DNA of 64,000 nt from assembly GCF_019880585.1 (NCBI RefSeq), contig NZ_JAINVV010000003.1, positions 124,001 through 188,000 of the forward strand, given 5' to 3'. The translations under genes were made by a program, and so were the position numbers. Below the pieces are notes generated by a model, which was given only the letters and a program-made list of their open reading frames with translations, was not told the DNA's origin and made no database searches. The number at the start of each line of letters is the position of its first letter. The stretch's first letter is position 1. Source of the stretch: Sphingomonas colocasiae (GTDB lineage Bacteria; Pseudomonadota; Alphaproteobacteria; Sphingomonadales; Sphingomonadaceae). Of the stretch, positions 43,454 through 51,553 are shown one piece after another.

Positions 43454-43873
43454 ATGCGAACCATGCTGATCCTGGCAGCGGCCGCGATCGTCGCGACGCC
43501 CGCCATTGCCGCCGATCCGGTCAAGATGGTCACCAAGCTGAGCGGCGCCGCCGAAGTGCCCGGCCCGGGCGATCCCGACGGCAGCGGCACCGCGACGGTG
43601 AGCGTGAACGCCGCCAAGGGCGAAGTCTGCTACACGCTCTCCGTCGATGGCATCGATGCGGCGACGATGGCGCATATCCACAAGGGCGCGACCGGCGTTG
43701 CCGGCCCGCCGGTGGTCACGCTCGACGCGCCGGCCGGCGGCACGTCCGAAGGCTGCAAGGCGGCGGAAGCGGCCGTGATCGCCGCGCTTATCGCCGCCCC
43801 GGCCGATCATTATGTGAACGTCCATAATGCGGCCTTCCCCAAGGGCGCGGTTCGCGGCCAGCTCGGCAAATAG
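43454..43873 (+). CDS. Secreted CHRD-domain protein
   Basis: 139 aa. The signal peptide is residues 1-20 (LAAAAIVATPAIAA). The rest is one CHRD domain: LSGAAEVPGPGDPDGSGTATVSV, VCYTLSVDGIDAATMAHIHKGATGVAGPPVV, and the end NVHNAAFPKGAVRGQLG. CHRD is a beta-sandwich first seen in chordin. Bacterial members are periplasmic or secreted and of unknown function. AGAGGAGAG upstream gives a good ribosome site. It stands alone between an AraC gene and an ArsR gene. Confidence 0.9.
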   Translation: MRTMLILAAAAIVATPAIAADPVKMVTKLSGAAEVPGPGDPDGSGTATVSVNAAKGEVCYTLSVDGIDAATMAHIHKGATGVAGPPVVTLDAPAGGTSEGCKAAEAAVIAALIAAPADHYVNVHNAAFPKGAVRGQLGK

Positions 43874-43932
43874 GACAAGGAATGGCTCGCTTGCAGCGCG
43901 ATCCGCGCCGGGCATCCTTGCGCTCGCTTGAT

Positions 43933-43954
43933 TATATAGCCAACTAGATATATA
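43933..43954. promoter_or_regulatory. TATATA inverted repeat, candidate ArsR autoregulatory operator
   Basis: TATATA (43933-43938) and TATATA (43949-43954) are self-complementary arms with a 10-base spacer. They lie 11 bases before the ArsR-type start codon, the usual place for an autoregulatory site and core promoter. The sequence is markedly AT-rich for this genome. Confidence 0.45.
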
Positions 43955-43965
43955 GACGAGTCGTT

Positions 43966-44301
43966 ATGAATGACTCGCTCAACCTGAAATTCGCCGCGCT
44001 CGCCGATCCCACGCGCCGGGGCATTCTCGCCATGCTCGCGCAGGGAGAGGCGACCGTCACCGATCTCCAGAAGCCGTTCGGCATCAGCCAGCCCGCGATC
44101 TCCAAGCATCTGAAAGTGCTCGAGGGCGCCGGACTGATCGAGCGCGGCCGCGCGGCCCAGTCGCGACCGCGGCGATTGAACACGGCGGCGCTCGCCGAGG
44201 CCGGCGCCTGGATCGATGGCGTGCGCCAGCTCTGGGACGACAGTTTCGACCGGCTCGACGAACTTCTCGCCGATTTGCAGCAACCCGAAAGCAAGGAATG
44301 A
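43966..44301 (+). CDS. ArsR-family winged-helix repressor
   Basis: 111 aa. The HTH domain covers about 5-80: LKFAALADPTRRGILAMLAQGEATVTDLQKPFGISQPAISKHLKVLEGAGLIERG. No metal-binding cysteine motif (ELCVCDL) is present, so it belongs to the metal-independent subgroup that is typically paired with SRPBCC proteins. Its stop lies just before the SRPBCC start, so the two are an operon. Self-repression through the TATATA repeat is likely. Confidence 0.92.
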   Translation: MNDSLNLKFAALADPTRRGILAMLAQGEATVTDLQKPFGISQPAISKHLKVLEGAGLIERGRAAQSRPRRLNTAALAEAGAWIDGVRQLWDDSFDRLDELLADLQQPESKE

Positions 44302-44306
44302 TCCCG

Positions 44307-44816
44307 ATGACCGAAACCAACAATGCCCATTTCACCCTGACCCGGATGCTCGATGCGCCGCGCGCGCTCGTCTGGCGGGCCTGGACGGATCCGGCCCTGC
44401 TCGCCCGCTGGTTCGGCCCGAAAGGCACGGCCACCACGGTCCTGGCGCATGATCCGCGCCCCGGCGGCGTCACGCATCTGCGCATGGACATGCCCGGCGG
44501 CGGCGCGATCTGGGCGCGGTTCGTCCATCGCGAAGTGACGGAGCCCACTCGGCTGAGCTGGGTGCACTCCTTCGCCGACGAACGGGGAGAGCTGGCGCGC
44601 GCGCCCTTTTTCGACGGCATCTGGCCGCTCGAACTGCTCAACAGCGTGGTGTTCGAGGAAGACGGCGCCCGCACCCGGATGACGCTGACATCGGAAACGA
44701 TCGGCGCGACGGCGGAGGAATGCCGCATCTTCATCGAGCAGATCCCCTCGATGAACGAGGGCTGGGGCGGCAGCTTCGAGCAACTCGACGCCGTGCTGGC
44801 GTCGCAGCCCGCATGA
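44307..44816 (+). CDS. SRPBCC (AHSA1-like) ligand-binding protein
   Basis: 169 aa helix-grip protein: FTLTRMLDAPRALVWRAWTDPALLARWFGPKG at the start, then DPRPGGVTHLRMDMPGGGAIW, and NEGWGGSFEQLDAVL at the end, all typical of the AHSA1/CalC group. ATG 44307 has AAGGA 9 bases upstream. ATG 44298 overlaps the ArsR stop but has no spacing. These proteins bind hydrophobic ligands or act as stress proteins. They are often repressed by the ArsR neighbour. The ligand is unknown. Confidence 0.9.
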   Translation: MTETNNAHFTLTRMLDAPRALVWRAWTDPALLARWFGPKGTATTVLAHDPRPGGVTHLRMDMPGGGAIWARFVHREVTEPTRLSWVHSFADERGELARAPFFDGIWPLELLNSVVFEEDGARTRMTLTSETIGATAEECRIFIEQIPSMNEGWGGSFEQLDAVLASQPA

Positions 44817-44903
44817 CCCCGCTCGTTCTGACTGGCGCGTTCTCCGCATCCTGATAGGAACGGCCTGCCCGGTACGATGCCGGGCAGGTTTGCGGAGACC
44901 CGG

Positions 44904-46064
44904 GTGAAACGGTTGGAGCGCGCTTACAATATCGCGGACCTGCGCCTGATGGCGCGACGGCGGCTGCCGCGCCCGATCTTCGACTATATCGATGGCGGCG
45001 CCGACGACGAAGTGACGCTGGCGCGCAACATGTCCGCCTTTTCGCGGTACGAACTGGTGCCCGACGTCCTTGTCGACGTCTCGCGCATCCGCACCGAAAC
45101 CAGGATGTTCGGCCAGCCCGCCGCCTGGCCGCTGATGCTGTCGCCGACCGGGCTCAACCGGATGTTTCATGGCGACGCCGAGCTCGCCGTCGCCCGCGCC
45201 GCCGCGCGCCACGGCTTGCCCTACGGCCTCTCGACGCTGGGCACGACGCGGCTGGAGGATCTCGCCAAAGCGTTTGGCGGGCCCAAGATCTTCCAGATCT
45301 ATATCTTCAAGGATCGCGGCCTCACTGCCGAATTCGTCGCACGCTGCAAGGCGGCAGGATTTCACGGCCTGGCGCTCACCGTCGACACGCCGGTCGCGGG
45401 CAATCGCGAGCGCGACCGGGTCAACGGCCTGGCGGTGCCGCCGCGCCTGACGCTGCGTTCGATGCTCAGCTATGCCCGCCATCCCGGCTGGTCGATCCCC
45501 GCGCTCTCCGCCGCGCGCTTCGATTTCGCCAATGTCAGCCACCGCGTCGATGCGCTGGCCGATGGACCGATGAGCCTGTTCGATTATATCGGCGGCCAGT
45601 TCGACCGGACGCTGACCTGGCGCGACGTCGAATGGCTCGCGGCCGAATGGGGCGGACCGCTCTCGATCAAGGGCGTGATGACGCCGCAGGATGCGAAACA
45701 CGCGATCGCGGCGGGGGCGACGGGGGTGATGATCTCCAATCATGGCGGGCGCCAGCTCGACGGAGCCCCCGCGCCGATCGATCAGGTCGCGCCGATCCGC
45801 GAAGCGCTGGGCGACGGGCCGGACGTGATCTGCGATGGTGGGATACGGCGCGGATCGGATGTGGTGAAGGCGCTGGCGCTGGGCGCCACCGGCTGCTCGA
45901 TCGGGCGCCCCTATCTGTTCGGCCTGGCCGCTGGCGGCGAAGCCGGCGTCGATCGCGCGCTGACCTTGCTGCGCGAGGAATTCGACCGCACGATGGTGCT
46001 CGCCGGCATCGCCGATATCGGCGAGATCCAGCCCCGCCATATTCGCGGCATTTCGCGCGGCTGA
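44904..46064 (+). CDS. FMN-dependent alpha-hydroxy acid oxidase/dehydrogenase (LldD-like)
   Basis: 386 aa TIM-barrel flavoprotein oxidising L-2-hydroxy acids such as lactate or mandelate. The motifs are IFDYIDGGADDEVTL near 27-41, LSPTGLNRMFHGDAEL, and LALTVDTPVAGNRERD. The active-site His is in the family signature SNHGGRQLDGAPA near 290, followed by the phosphate-binding CDGGIRRGSDVVKALALGA. The GTG at 44904 is preferred because GGAGA stands 5 bases upstream. An ATG at 44877 has no ribosome site. A short 5' hydrophilic start argues for a soluble or peripheral enzyme. Substrate not assigned. Confidence 0.9.
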   Translation: MKRLERAYNIADLRLMARRRLPRPIFDYIDGGADDEVTLARNMSAFSRYELVPDVLVDVSRIRTETRMFGQPAAWPLMLSPTGLNRMFHGDAELAVARAAARHGLPYGLSTLGTTRLEDLAKAFGGPKIFQIYIFKDRGLTAEFVARCKAAGFHGLALTVDTPVAGNRERDRVNGLAVPPRLTLRSMLSYARHPGWSIPALSAARFDFANVSHRVDALADGPMSLFDYIGGQFDRTLTWRDVEWLAAEWGGPLSIKGVMTPQDAKHAIAAGATGVMISNHGGRQLDGAPAPIDQVAPIREALGDGPDVICDGGIRRGSDVVKALALGATGCSIGRPYLFGLAAGGEAGVDRALTLLREEFDRTMVLAGIADIGEIQPRHIRGISRG

Positions 46065-46122
46065 CGGCCCGCGGATAAAAACGCCCTCCCCCGCCGCCGC
46101 GATCTGTGCCACGGGCATCGCC

Positions 46123-47304
46123 ATGCCCGCCGACCCCAGCCAGTTCGATGCGATCATCCTTGGTGCCGGGGGGGCGGGGCTGATGTGTGCATCGGTCGCC
46201 GGCCAGCGCGGGCGACGCGTGCTGGTGATCGACCACGCCGATGCGGCGGGCAAGAAGATCCTGATTTCAGGCGGCGGACGCTGCAACTTCACCAATATCG
46301 ACGTCGCCCCCGATCGCTATCTCTCGGCCAATCCGCATTTCGCCAAATCGGCGCTCAGCCGCTATCGCGCACAGGATTTCATCGATCTGGTCGATCGCCA
46401 CGGCATCGCCTGGCATGAAAAGACCCTGGGCCAGCTTTTCTGCGACGGCTCCGCCCGCCAGATCGTGGCGATGCTGCTCGACGAATGCGATGCCGGCGGT
46501 GTCCGGCTGGCGTTGGGATCGCCGATCCGCGACGTCGCGCACGCCGATGGCGGCTTTCGCGTCATGCATGGCGATCGCGTATCGACCGCGCCGGCGTTGG
46601 TGATCGCGACGGGCGGGCCGTCGATCCCCAAGCTTGGCGCGACGGGCTTCGCCTATGATCTTGCGCGCCGTTTCGGGCTGAAAGTGGTGGAGCCCCGCCC
46701 CGCGCTGGTTCCGCTGACGCTGCCCGACAGCGAGGCCCTGTTCCGGTCCCTGTCCGGCGTCTCCGCGCCCGTCATCGCCCGGTGCGGCAAGGCCAGCTTC
46801 GCCGAAGCGGCATTGTTCACACATCGCGGCCTTTCCGGCCCTGCGATCCTGCAGGTCTCTTCCTATTGGCGGCACGGCCAGCCGATCTCGATCGACTTCG
46901 CCCCCGGCGCCGAAGCCGATTGGCTGATCCAGGCGAAACGCCAGCGTCCACGCACCACCCTGCGCACCGCACTGGGCGCGACCCTGCCCGACCGGCTGGC
47001 AACCGCGCTCGCGGACAGGCTGCCCGCGGGCGAACTCGGCGCGCAAAGCGACACCGCGCTGAAACAGGCCGAGCGCCTGATCGCGGACTGGCGCTTCATG
47101 CCCAATGGCAGCGAAGGCTTCGCCAAGGCTGAAGTGACGGTGGGCGGGATCGCCACCGACGGGCTGTCGTCACAGACGATGGAAGCCCGCAAGGTTCCGG
47201 GGCTCTACGCGATCGGCGAAGCCGTCGATGTCACCGGCTGGCTGGGCGGCTATAACTTCCAATGGGCCTGGGCCAGCGGCTGGGCCGCCGGCCAGGCGAT
47301 CTAA
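46123..47304 (+). CDS. HI0933/YhiN-family flavoprotein (NAD(P)/FAD oxidoreductase)
   Basis: 393 aa. The FAD-binding loop ILGAGGAGLMCASVAGQRG is at about 11-29. KKILISGGGRCNFTNIDV is the YhiN signature. The C-terminal end EAVDVTGWLGGYNFQWAWASGWAAGQAI is also diagnostic. Members include BaiN, which reduces bile-acid C=C bonds in gut bacteria, while most are uncharacterised. The stop overlaps the convergent murQ gene end by four bases. No ribosome site is obvious before the ATG. Confidence 0.9.
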   Translation: MPADPSQFDAIILGAGGAGLMCASVAGQRGRRVLVIDHADAAGKKILISGGGRCNFTNIDVAPDRYLSANPHFAKSALSRYRAQDFIDLVDRHGIAWHEKTLGQLFCDGSARQIVAMLLDECDAGGVRLALGSPIRDVAHADGGFRVMHGDRVSTAPALVIATGGPSIPKLGATGFAYDLARRFGLKVVEPRPALVPLTLPDSEALFRSLSGVSAPVIARCGKASFAEAALFTHRGLSGPAILQVSSYWRHGQPISIDFAPGAEADWLIQAKRQRPRTTLRTALGATLPDRLATALADRLPAGELGAQSDTALKQAERLIADWRFMPNGSEGFAKAEVTVGGIATDGLSSQTMEARKVPGLYAIGEAVDVTGWLGGYNFQWAWASGWAAGQAI

Positions 47305-48182
47305 GGCTTCCGTTCAAGAGCCGAGCGGAGATTGCCCTTGGCAGCCGCCAGTCGTTCACGCGCTTCATCAACATTGGCGCCACCCGCGATCAGCACCGCC
47401 GCCTTGATGTCGCGCCCTGCGGCGTCGAGCGCGGCCTGTGCGGTCGCTTCATCGACGCCGGCAAGATCGCGGACCATCGCGGCGGCGCGGCGCTGCAATT
47501 TGATGTTGGAAATGCGCATATCCACCATCAGCCCGCGATAGACGCGGCCACAACGCAGCATCGTCGCGGTCGAGAACAGGTTGAGCACCGCTTTCTGCGC
47601 CGTGCCCGCCTTCATGCGCGTCGATCCCGCCACCAGTTCGCTGCCCGTTTCGGCGAGCAGCGCATGCTCGGCCGCCGCGAGCAGTGGCGCGCCTTTATTG
47701 TTGGCGATGCCGATGGTGAGCGCGCCGGCGGCCCGCCCCGCCTCCACGGCGGCGACGGTATAGGGGGTGCGCCCGCTCGCGGCGACGCCGATGACCACAT
47801 CGAGCGGGCCGACACCGGCCGCGGCGATTTCAGCGCGCGCGGCATCGGCATCGTCCTCCGCCCCCTCCACGCTTTCGGTGAGCGCGCCCATGCCGCCCGC
47901 CATCAGATAGACGAGGCGATCGGACGGCCAGTCATAGGTGGGGGTCAGCTCGACACCGTCCTGCACCGCGATCCGCCCCGACGTGCCGGCGCCGGCATAG
48001 ACGAGCCGCCCGCCGCGATTGAGCCGTTCAGCCGCCGCGTCGCTCGCGCGCGCAAGTGCGCCGACCTGGCTTTTCAGCGCTGCGACGGCGGCCAACTGCC
48101 CCTCCAGCATCGCTTCCACCGCCGTTTCGGTGGGCCAGAGGTCGATATCGACGAAGCGCGGATCGACGGTTTCGGTGGACAT
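47301..48182 (-). CDS. murQ: N-acetylmuramic acid 6-phosphate etherase
   Basis: 293 aa. It cleaves the lactyl ether of MurNAc-6-phosphate to give GlcNAc-6-phosphate and lactate, the step that joins peptidoglycan recycling to amino-sugar catabolism. The SIS domain holds YAGAGTSGRIAVQDGVELTPT near 52-72, VIGVAASGRTPYTVAAVEAG near 135-154, and SELVAGSTRMKAGTAQKAVLN near 180-200, all MurQ hallmarks. The start at MSTETVDPRF is divergent from nagB-II across a 70-base gap in which no operator was recognised. The neighbours are nagB-II, nagA and nagK. Confidence 0.95.
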   Translation of the reverse strand: MSTETVDPRFVDIDLWPTETAVEAMLEGQLAAVAALKSQVGALARASDAAAERLNRGGRLVYAGAGTSGRIAVQDGVELTPTYDWPSDRLVYLMAGGMGALTESVEGAEDDADAARAEIAAAGVGPLDVVIGVAASGRTPYTVAAVEAGRAAGALTIGIANNKGAPLLAAAEHALLAETGSELVAGSTRMKAGTAQKAVLNLFSTATMLRCGRVYRGLMVDMRISNIKLQRRAAAMVRDLAGVDEATAQAALDAAGRDIKAAVLIAGGANVDEARERLAAAKGNLRSALERKP

Positions 48183-48252
48183 CTCGTCTCCTGAATTGCT
48201 GATCGTCTCTAATAATGATTGGCGTCGCGCGCGCCATCGCTATTGAAGACAT

Positions 48253-49293
48253 ATGCCTGTCGAAAGCCTGATGATCCGCGAGGCCGGCGAAGCCGCCTCG
48301 GTCTGCGAGCGCCAGATCGCGCGCAACCGCGACGCCGTGAAGGCCGCCGCCGAACGCCTCCGCGCGCTCGATCCGCCCTTTGCCGCAACGCTGGCGCGCG
48401 GCAGCTCCGACCAGGCGGCGGGGTTCGCGAAGGTCCTGTTCGAAACCCGGCTGAAACTGCCGACGCTCAGCCATTCACCATCGATCGGCGCGCTTTATCA
48501 TGCGACCTCACCGCGCCTGGCCGGCACGCCGATGATCGCGATCTCGCAATCGGGGCGCAGCCCGGATCTGCTGTGCGCGGCGCAGGAAGCGCAGGCGGCC
48601 GGCGCCCTGCTGATCGTTCTCGTCAACGACGAAACCTCGCCACTCGCCGAAATGGCCGATATCCTGCTGCCGCTTCATGCCGGGCAGGAAAGCAGCGTCG
48701 CGGCGACCAAGAGCTTCATCGCGGCACTGGCAGCGCTCGCGCATCTGACTGCGGAATGGAGCGGCGACGGCGCGTTGCTGGCGGCGCTCGACGGAATCGG
48801 CGATACGCTGCGCGCCGCTTCGGCGCTCGACTGGAGCGCGGCGATCCCGCCGCTTGTCGATGCCACGAGCCTGCTCGTGCTCGGCCGAGGCCTGACCTTC
48901 CCGATCGCGGGCGAAGCCGCGCTCAAATTCAAGGAGACCTCCGGCCTTCATGCCGAAGCGTTCAGCAGCGCCGAAGTCGCGCACGGCCCGATGACGCTGG
49001 TGGAGGCGGCGGATCCCGTCTTCGTCTTCGGCCCGGCGGACGCGGCGCGCGCCGGCCTGGCCGAGCGGATCGCGAGCTTCGCCGAACGCGGCGCAACGGT
49101 GATCGCGGCCGGTGCAAAAGAGGATCTTGCCGGTGCATCGATCGCACTGCCTTCGCTTGAAGCCGCGCATCCGGTGCTCGGCGCGATCGCGATGATCCAG
49201 GCCTTTTACGGTTTCGCCAACGCTCTGTCGCTCGCGCGCGGCCGCGATCCCGATCGCCCGCCCTATCTTGCCAAGGTGACGCGCACATTATGA
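48253..49293 (+). CDS. nagB-II: SIS-domain glucosamine-6-phosphate deaminase (NagB-II)
   Basis: 346 aa with two SIS domains and no glutaminase domain. Motifs are LARGSSDQAAGFAKVLFE near 45-62, ISQSGRSPDLLCAAQEA near 97-113, SSVAATKSFIAALAAL near 145-160, ETSGLHAEAFSSAEVAHGPM near 228-247, and the C-terminal DRPPYLAKVTRTL. It corresponds to the isomerase half of GlmS and replaces classical NagB in Shewanella-type pathways, converting GlcN-6-P to fructose-6-P and ammonia. Its stop overlaps the nagA start (ATGA), so the two are coupled. Confidence 0.9.
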   Translation: MPVESLMIREAGEAASVCERQIARNRDAVKAAAERLRALDPPFAATLARGSSDQAAGFAKVLFETRLKLPTLSHSPSIGALYHATSPRLAGTPMIAISQSGRSPDLLCAAQEAQAAGALLIVLVNDETSPLAEMADILLPLHAGQESSVAATKSFIAALAALAHLTAEWSGDGALLAALDGIGDTLRAASALDWSAAIPPLVDATSLLVLGRGLTFPIAGEAALKFKETSGLHAEAFSSAEVAHGPMTLVEAADPVFVFGPADAARAGLAERIASFAERGATVIAAGAKEDLAGASIALPSLEAAHPVLGAIAMIQAFYGFANALSLARGRDPDRPPYLAKVTRTL

Positions 49294-50441
49294 CGCGGAT
49301 CGCACTCAGGGGCGCGGCCATCGTCACGCCCGATGCCGTGATCGAGGATTATGCGCTGCTGCTCGACGGGCCGCATATCGCCGCGGTCGTGCCGGAACGC
49401 AGCCTGACATCCGGCATCGAGACGATCGACCTGGACGGCGGCTGGCTGCTGCCCGGCTTCATTGACGTGCAGGTGAATGGCGGCGGAGACGTGCTGTTCA
49501 ACGATCTGCCGACGGTGGAAGGCATCCGCGCGATCGCGGCGGCGCATCGGCGCTATGGCACCACCGGATTGCTGCCGACCCTGATCAGCGACGAACTGGC
49601 GGTGGTCGGCGAGGCGATCGATGCCGTCGATGCGGCGATCGCGGCGGGCGAGCCCGGGATTCTCGGCATCCATGTCGAAGGGCCGTTCCTCAATGCCGAC
49701 AAGCGCGGCATTCATGATGCGTCGAAATTCCGTATTCTCGATGCCGATACGATCGCGCTGCTCTCGCAGGCCGGCCCCGGCAAAAGGCTGGTCACCATCG
49801 CGCCGGAACTGGCGCCGGAAGGCACGATCCGCGCGCTCGCCGATGGCGGGGTGATCGTCGCGGCCGGGCACAGCATGGCGGACTATGACAAGACGCGTGC
49901 GGCGCTCGTCGAGGGCCTGCACGGCTTCACCCATTTGTTCAACGCGATGACGCAGCTCGGCAGCCGTGAGCCGGGCATGGTCGGCGCCGCGATCGAGGAC
50001 CAGGCAAGCCGTTTCGGGCTGATCGTCGACGGCCATCATGTTCATGCCGCCGCGATGACGATCGCGGTGCGTGCGCGCGGCATCGACGGCGTGATGCTGG
50101 TGACCGATGCGATGCCGCCCGTCGGCGGCAACCTGCCCAGCTTCACGCTGATGGGGCGCGAGATCCACATGGTCGACGGCATCTGCCGGGGGCCGGACGG
50201 CACGCTGGCGGGATCGGCGCTGACCATGGCGGAGGCGTTCCGCAACGCGATGGACTGGATCGGGCTTTCGCTGGTCGAGGCGTCGCGCGCCGCCAGCGGC
50301 AATCCCGCCGCCTTTCTGGGCCTTGCCGACCGCACCGGCGCGATCGCACCCGGCCTGGCGGCCGATCTGGTGCATCTGGACAAGGATCGGCGGGTGGTGC
50401 GGACATGGATCGGCGGGGCGGTTTCGGCGTTGGGGGAGTGA
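49290..50441 (+). CDS. nagA: N-acetylglucosamine-6-phosphate deacetylase
   Basis: 383 aa amidohydrolase. Motifs are GWLLPGFIDVQVNGGGDVLFND near 51-72, the metal-binding Glu in GIHVEGPFLN near 124-133, the His in AAGHSMADYDKT and in HGFTHLFNAMTQLGSREPG, and the catalytic Asp in LVTDAMPPVGG near 270. It removes acetate from GlcNAc-6-P for NagB-II. Translation is coupled to nagB-II by a four-base overlap. A repeat cluster follows the stop and separates it from the convergent nagK. Confidence 0.95.
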   Translation: MTRIALRGAAIVTPDAVIEDYALLLDGPHIAAVVPERSLTSGIETIDLDGGWLLPGFIDVQVNGGGDVLFNDLPTVEGIRAIAAAHRRYGTTGLLPTLISDELAVVGEAIDAVDAAIAAGEPGILGIHVEGPFLNADKRGIHDASKFRILDADTIALLSQAGPGKRLVTIAPELAPEGTIRALADGGVIVAAGHSMADYDKTRAALVEGLHGFTHLFNAMTQLGSREPGMVGAAIEDQASRFGLIVDGHHVHAAAMTIAVRARGIDGVMLVTDAMPPVGGNLPSFTLMGREIHMVDGICRGPDGTLAGSALTMAEAFRNAMDWIGLSLVEASRAASGNPAAFLGLADRTGAIAPGLAADLVHLDKDRRVVRTWIGGAVSALGE

Positions 50442-50468
50442 GGCTCCCCCACTCCATCACGATAAACC

Positions 50469-50559
50469 TGTCATCCCCGCGCACGCGGGGATCCAGCCAT
50501 TCCGTGAAGCATCCGGAAAAAGAAGAAGAAGCTGGATCCCCGCATTCGCGGGGATGACA
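50469..50559. repeat. Inverted pair of 29-base palindromic repeats
   Basis: Left copy 50469-50497 and right copy 50531-50559 are inverted and differ at two positions. Each contains TCATCCCCGCG and CGCGGGGATCCA, itself a hairpin. The 33-base spacer has an A/G-rich run (AAAAAGAAGAAGAAG). The same sequence forms the right end of the element inside ligD at 8034-8060. It lies between the convergent nagA and nagK genes and can fold into a long hairpin. The spacing to the second repeat at 50589 is 29 bases. Confidence 0.88.
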
Positions 50560-50588
50560 TGGAGGGCAAGACGCCTTCTGGTCGGCAG

Positions 50589-50608
50589 ACCCCAGCCTTC
50601 GCTGGGGT
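50589..50608. repeat. Short palindromic repeat (ACCCCAGC type)
   Basis: ACCCCAGC-CTTC-GCTGGGGT is a perfect 8-bp hairpin followed by GACGG. It is of the same general kind as the GTCACCCCGGCGAAAG repeats between ku and ligD. It lies 23 bases past the nagK stop on that gene's downstream side and could act as a transcript-end hairpin. Confidence 0.7.
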
Positions 50609-50630
50609 GACGGGCGGGTTTAGATCGGCT

Positions 50631-51491
50631 CTACCGCCCGAACCCCGCCAGCAGCAGCGCGCCGTCGAGCGGATCGCCCTGCGGTTCGCTCAATTGCGCG
50701 ACGGTGCGTGCGCGCAGCCACGGGCGCATGCGCTGCGCGAGGCCGCCGGCAAGCGCGCAGGCCGGCGCGCCCTGGGCGAAGATGGTTTCGATGAAGCGTT
50801 CGATATGGAGCGCGGCGTCTTCGACGATCGAGCGCGCGATCGCGTCGTTGGCCTCGGCATAATCCATCACCAACGGCGCGAGCGCCGCATAATCCTTGGG
50901 CGTCGCTTCATCCATCCAGGCCACCGCCTGAAGCGTATCGTGGCCGAAGCGCTCGCTGACGGCGGTGCTGAGCGGCGTGCGCTGGGTCCGTCCGTCGAGC
51001 GCGCGCAAGGCATGGCGCATCGCGCTCAAGCCCAGCGCGGCGCCGCTGCCTTCGTCGGAGATCGGGAATCCATAGCCGCCGATCGAGAAATCGCGACCGC
51101 CGACGCGCAGTTGCGCGATGCTGCCCGTGCCGATCACCAGCACCGCGCCGTCGCCACCGCGATGCGCGCCGATATTGGCGATCGCACCATCGGTATCGAA
51201 CGCGACAGAGGCGAAGGGAAAGTCGAGTTCGGCCAGCGCCGCGCGGACGCCGGGCCGCCGGATGCCGGCGATGCCCATGCCCGTGCGGATCCCGGCCACG
51301 GCGGCATCGTCAAGGCCGGCGGCCGCGATCGCCTGATCGGCGGCGTCGCGCAGCGTGGCGTACAGCCTATCCATGCCGATCTTGGCATTGGCCGGCCCGG
51401 TTTCTCCGGTTCCCAGAATCGCGCCGCTTTCGTCAACCAGCCGGCTGCGGCAATGGCTGCCGCCCGCATCAATGCCGAGATAATGGGTCAT
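50631..51491 (-). CDS. nagK: BadF/BadG/BcrA-family amino-sugar kinase (GlcNAc kinase)
   Basis: 286 aa ASKHA-fold kinase. The phosphate-1 loop is LGIDAGGSHCRSRLVDE at about 5-21, the phosphate-2 loop is VLVIGTGSIAQLR near 123-135, and ISDEGSGAALGLSAMRHAL is the family signature near 150-168. ACALAGGLAQRM carries the adenosine motif. It is downstream of a TonB receptor (62-base gap) and faces nagB-II/nagA and murQ. It probably phosphorylates GlcNAc (or MurNAc, as MurK-type relatives do), replacing a PTS. Sugar specificity cannot be told from the sequence. Confidence 0.88.
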   Translation of the reverse strand: MTHYLGIDAGGSHCRSRLVDESGAILGTGETGPANAKIGMDRLYATLRDAADQAIAAAGLDDAAVAGIRTGMGIAGIRRPGVRAALAELDFPFASVAFDTDGAIANIGAHRGGDGAVLVIGTGSIAQLRVGGRDFSIGGYGFPISDEGSGAALGLSAMRHALRALDGRTQRTPLSTAVSERFGHDTLQAVAWMDEATPKDYAALAPLVMDYAEANDAIARSIVEDAALHIERFIETIFAQGAPACALAGGLAQRMRPWLRARTVAQLSEPQGDPLDGALLLAGFGR

Positions 51492-51553
51492 AAGCGCGAC
51501 GATCGGTTCGTGATGAGCATGTCCTTGCTCTAGCTGCTCCGTGCAGCCCCGTC

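Noticed and set aside
48253-49293. Full GlmS glucosamine synthase
   Set aside because: The N-terminal glutaminase domain with its Cys2 is absent and the context is catabolic, so NagB-II is the better call.
50469-50608. CRISPR array
   Set aside because: The repeats are inverted pairs, not direct repeats with regular unique spacers, and no cas gene is nearby.
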